Under the pieces are notes generated by a model that was not told the DNA's origin, ran no database searches, and worked only from the letters and a program-made list of their open reading frames with translations. A stretch of 64,000 nucleotides of DNA. Source: Membranipora membranacea. Taxonomy: Eukaryota; Bryozoa; Gymnolaemata; Cheilostomatida; Membraniporidae. Below, piece by piece: positions 62,018 through 64,000 of this stretch. Location: the NCBI GenBank assembly GCA_914767715.1, contig OU612066.1, positions 31,284,283 through 31,348,282 on the forward strand, read 5' to 3'. Numbering within the stretch: position 1 is the first letter of the stretch; each line of letters opens with the position of its first letter. Both the position numbers and the translations under genes were made by a program.

Positions 62018-63217
62018 CCCCACAATTATGACCCTTGATTTACTCAAATGTTTTAACTTCTTGATTGCAAATCTTTTGCGCCAGTCACTCAGCTTGTGAG
62101 AGTATTACGTTAGTTACCGCATCGAGATACGTCCTCCGTTTCTGTTCTACGTACCTACCTGTTGTTATTTGTGTCTCCGACTAGGATTTGCTGCTGAGCC
62201 TTTCATGAGTGGGAGGCTGTATGATCTGGTGTGTGCTTGACGAATTTCTTCATCCCCATGAGCTCCACAATCTCATTCTGTATTATTGAATATCCCAGTC
62301 TTAGCTAAAATATAAAACACCCTAGGTTCCAGAGTCTCATTTGAACTTAAAGTGGAATGCCCACAGCCAGCTGCACAAACCATCTGAACTAAAGAGATCA
62401 CAGGCTAACTCGATCAGCTGCGCTAGTTAGACCAATACTCTACGATGTCAAAACAAAAAATCAATACTGACTATTGTGTAAGCCCCTTAGTCATAACAAT
62501 GCACAAAACTAGTCTATGAGAACTACATGAGAAGACAACTAGTAATTCTTTTTAAATTGAGACCACTCCAAATATGCATTTTCACTGGTTGTCAGCTCAA
62601 GAGAAAGTTTTAACCACCAGATAAATGAATAGATGACAGGACTCGTTCACAGGCTCCTTAGAAACCCGAGTCGTTCTAGAAAACCAAGAATATTCAGAAG
62701 AACACAATAATTATTACAAAACAAAATAAAGTTGGTCTTCTTTCTAAGCAAGAATATTGAAGAATGTTTCATTTTATTCTTTTCAATCTTGATATATATA
62801 TTTTTGACATATTTTTCTATTTGTGTCATAATGTAACTGCAAAACATGTTGTTGCAATAGTAAAAAAATGCACTCTTTATTATAGAATTTGGGTTATAAA
62901 AAATGTTACATTCCCGAGATTAGGGAATTGGAATATGCTTAAGTCTTTCATGGTCATTTAAAAATCTGTAAAAGTTTGTTAATTTGCATTCCAGTGAAAA
63001 AATAGGTTCAAAATTGTGCTACTTATATACATATACTTTGAGCGTATAGGCGGAGTTGAGCGTGGGGGCATGAGCATGCCAGGTGTATTACAGTCCATAT
63101 TTATGATTATTTAGTAAATCATAAATTGTCATAATACGAATTACCGAATCACAACATCGGAAAAGATATAAATCATGAAAAATAACATTGAAAAATATTT
63201 GTTTCTTTTTCATGTAG
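62018..63217. other. No gene supported
   Basis: Open frames here are short and unconvincing. The stretch may contain the promoter of the minus-strand candidate at 62017 and introns of the plus-strand gene that ends at 63433. Confidence 0.35.
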
Positions 63218-63433
63218 CTTGCTTCCCCGTTGTTAGCTGATAGGACAGTAAAGAGACATTTATTATCATTTATCCGTGAGAACATAGGTCAATACATAGA
63301 CCTCTTCTATAGAGGCAAAATGTTACAGATGGAACCATATCAACCAGCGGAGAGAAAAGAAAGCCCGAGAAAAAAGCCCAATATAACGCGAGGAAAAGAC
63401 CGGGAGTGTTGTGCAGGTGCAAAGTTCAACTAG
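63218..63433 (+). CDS. Probable terminal exon, protein unknown
   Basis: A CATGTAG acceptor is followed by 71 codons: LASPLLADRTVKRHLLSFIR, then ENIGQYIDLFYRGKMLQ, then a basic Lys/Arg/Pro tail (KESPRKKP) and a CC pair before KFN and the stop. Codon use and the absence of stops suggest a real exon in phase 0. Upstream exons were not found and I do not recognise the family. Confidence 0.4.
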   Translation, partial: LASPLLADRTVKRHLLSFIRENIGQYIDLFYRGKMLQMEPYQPAERKESPRKKPNITRGKDRECCAGAKFN

Positions 63434-63683
63434 CAGAGTTTATGAGGAAATACATTGATATGGCAATGAATGATTGTTAGATTGATGGTACATATGTTAA
63501 CATATCAATAATAATTGAAATAAAAGATTTATAGAATCATATTATATCATTATTAAGTATAATGACATAACAAACACTAGATGTATAACATATCTATATA
63601 TATCTAATATGTATTATTTAATATATCTATATATAACAATGAGGCCACAAACTATGAAGAGACTTTGCTCACTGCGCTCTCTC

Positions 63684-63736
63684 TAGCCTGTCTTGACAAG
63701 CTTTGTTTGGTGAGCAAAGCTTGTCAAGACAGGCTA
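63684..63736. repeat. Perfect short hairpin element
   Basis: TAGCCTGTCTTGACAAGCTT continues to TTG and is mirrored exactly after a short loop, with TA at both edges. The same arms, decayed and expanded, occur at 44161-44290. Confidence 0.8.
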
Positions 63737-63765
63737 CGCTCTCTCACACATCTCATATCTAACTG

Positions 63766-64000
63766 TTATCTGGCTCTCGGTTTGACGGGAGGTGGTGTGT
63801 TCACATCTCGAGACTGAAGTTGATGTGGATTGCGATGGTCATTTATAGGCACAGTACCAATAGGTTCAACGTAATCCTCTCCTCCATCGTCAGATCCGGA
63901 GCTCGGCGGCCGCATGGAGGGCACGGGAGGAGGAACTCTCGCTGGTGGCTGTTGTGTAGGCTGTTTCTTTCTTGGTTTAGTATTTGGCCGTGCAGGAGGA
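63766..64000 (-). CDS. C-terminal exon of a proline-rich protein (partial)
   Basis: An open minus-strand frame from the window edge to a TAA at 63768-63766, about 77 codons. It contains PTQQPPARVPPPVPSMRPP (SH3-ligand-like proline clusters), SDDGGEDYVEPIGTVP (a YVEP motif that could be an SH2 ligand if phosphorylated) and TPPPVKPRAR at the end. A signalling adaptor or cytoskeletal scaffold is plausible, but no domain is visible here. The 5' part lies outside the window. Confidence 0.7.
   Translation of the reverse strand, partial: PPARPNTKPRKKQPTQQPPARVPPPVPSMRPPSSGSDDGGEDYVEPIGTVPINDHRNPHQLQSRDVNTPPPVKPRAR

Overview
This is a piece of an animal nuclear genome. It is AT-rich, genes are split by GT-AG introns, there are many palindromic (foldback) transposons, and several genes are of clear metazoan type: an attractin, a Rab28 and a PAQR/MMD-like seven-pass protein. 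Short collagen-tailed secreted proteins in a tandem array, compact introns and fragments of non-LTR retrotransposons suggest an early-branching animal. A demosponge is my best guess, but this is inference and not proven by the window.

Layout. (1) About 0.56-10.2 kb, minus strand: a large multi-exon gene for a single-pass membrane protein with an unrecognised ectodomain. Two large foldback elements sit in its introns. (2) About 12.2-30.9 kb, minus strand: a tandem array of four copies (A-D) of a six-exon gene for a small secreted protein: signal peptide, a roughly 200-residue cysteine-containing domain I do not recognise, then a Gly-X-Y tail. B (324 aa), C (354 aa) and D (279 aa) are intact, with closed reading frames across all six exons. 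A is a pseudogene with an in-frame stop, a 1284-bp foldback transposon in exon 3 bounded by a CCGG target duplication, and no last two exons. (3) About 32.9-52.3 kb, minus strand: an attractin orthologue whose 25-exon transcript I could assemble completely (1255 codons before the stop, every splice phase consistent). (4) 52.6-55.2 kb, plus strand: Rab28, divergent from attractin across 283 bp. (5) 56.6-60.9 kb, minus strand: a PAQR/MMD-like gene, first exon not found. (6) 61.6-64 kb: a small secreted-protein candidate, an orphan terminal exon on plus, and on minus the C-terminal exon of a proline-rich, YVEP-containing protein cut by the window edge.

The most interesting signals are at splice sites. 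Attractin has two homologous 167-nt exons only 27 nt apart, each 3n+2 long, so they can only be used one at a time; this is a mutually exclusive pair just before the transmembrane exon. Its laminin-EGF exon has its last 24 coding bases plus the 5' splice site copied about 13 times into the intron as a 38-bp minisatellite. Rab28 has a tandemly triplicated 3' splice site, and one of the extra sites would add ten residues in frame within the G domain. The collagen-tailed gene array, its shared upstream promoter module and its conserved C-terminal peptide are the best candidate for an undescribed gene family here.
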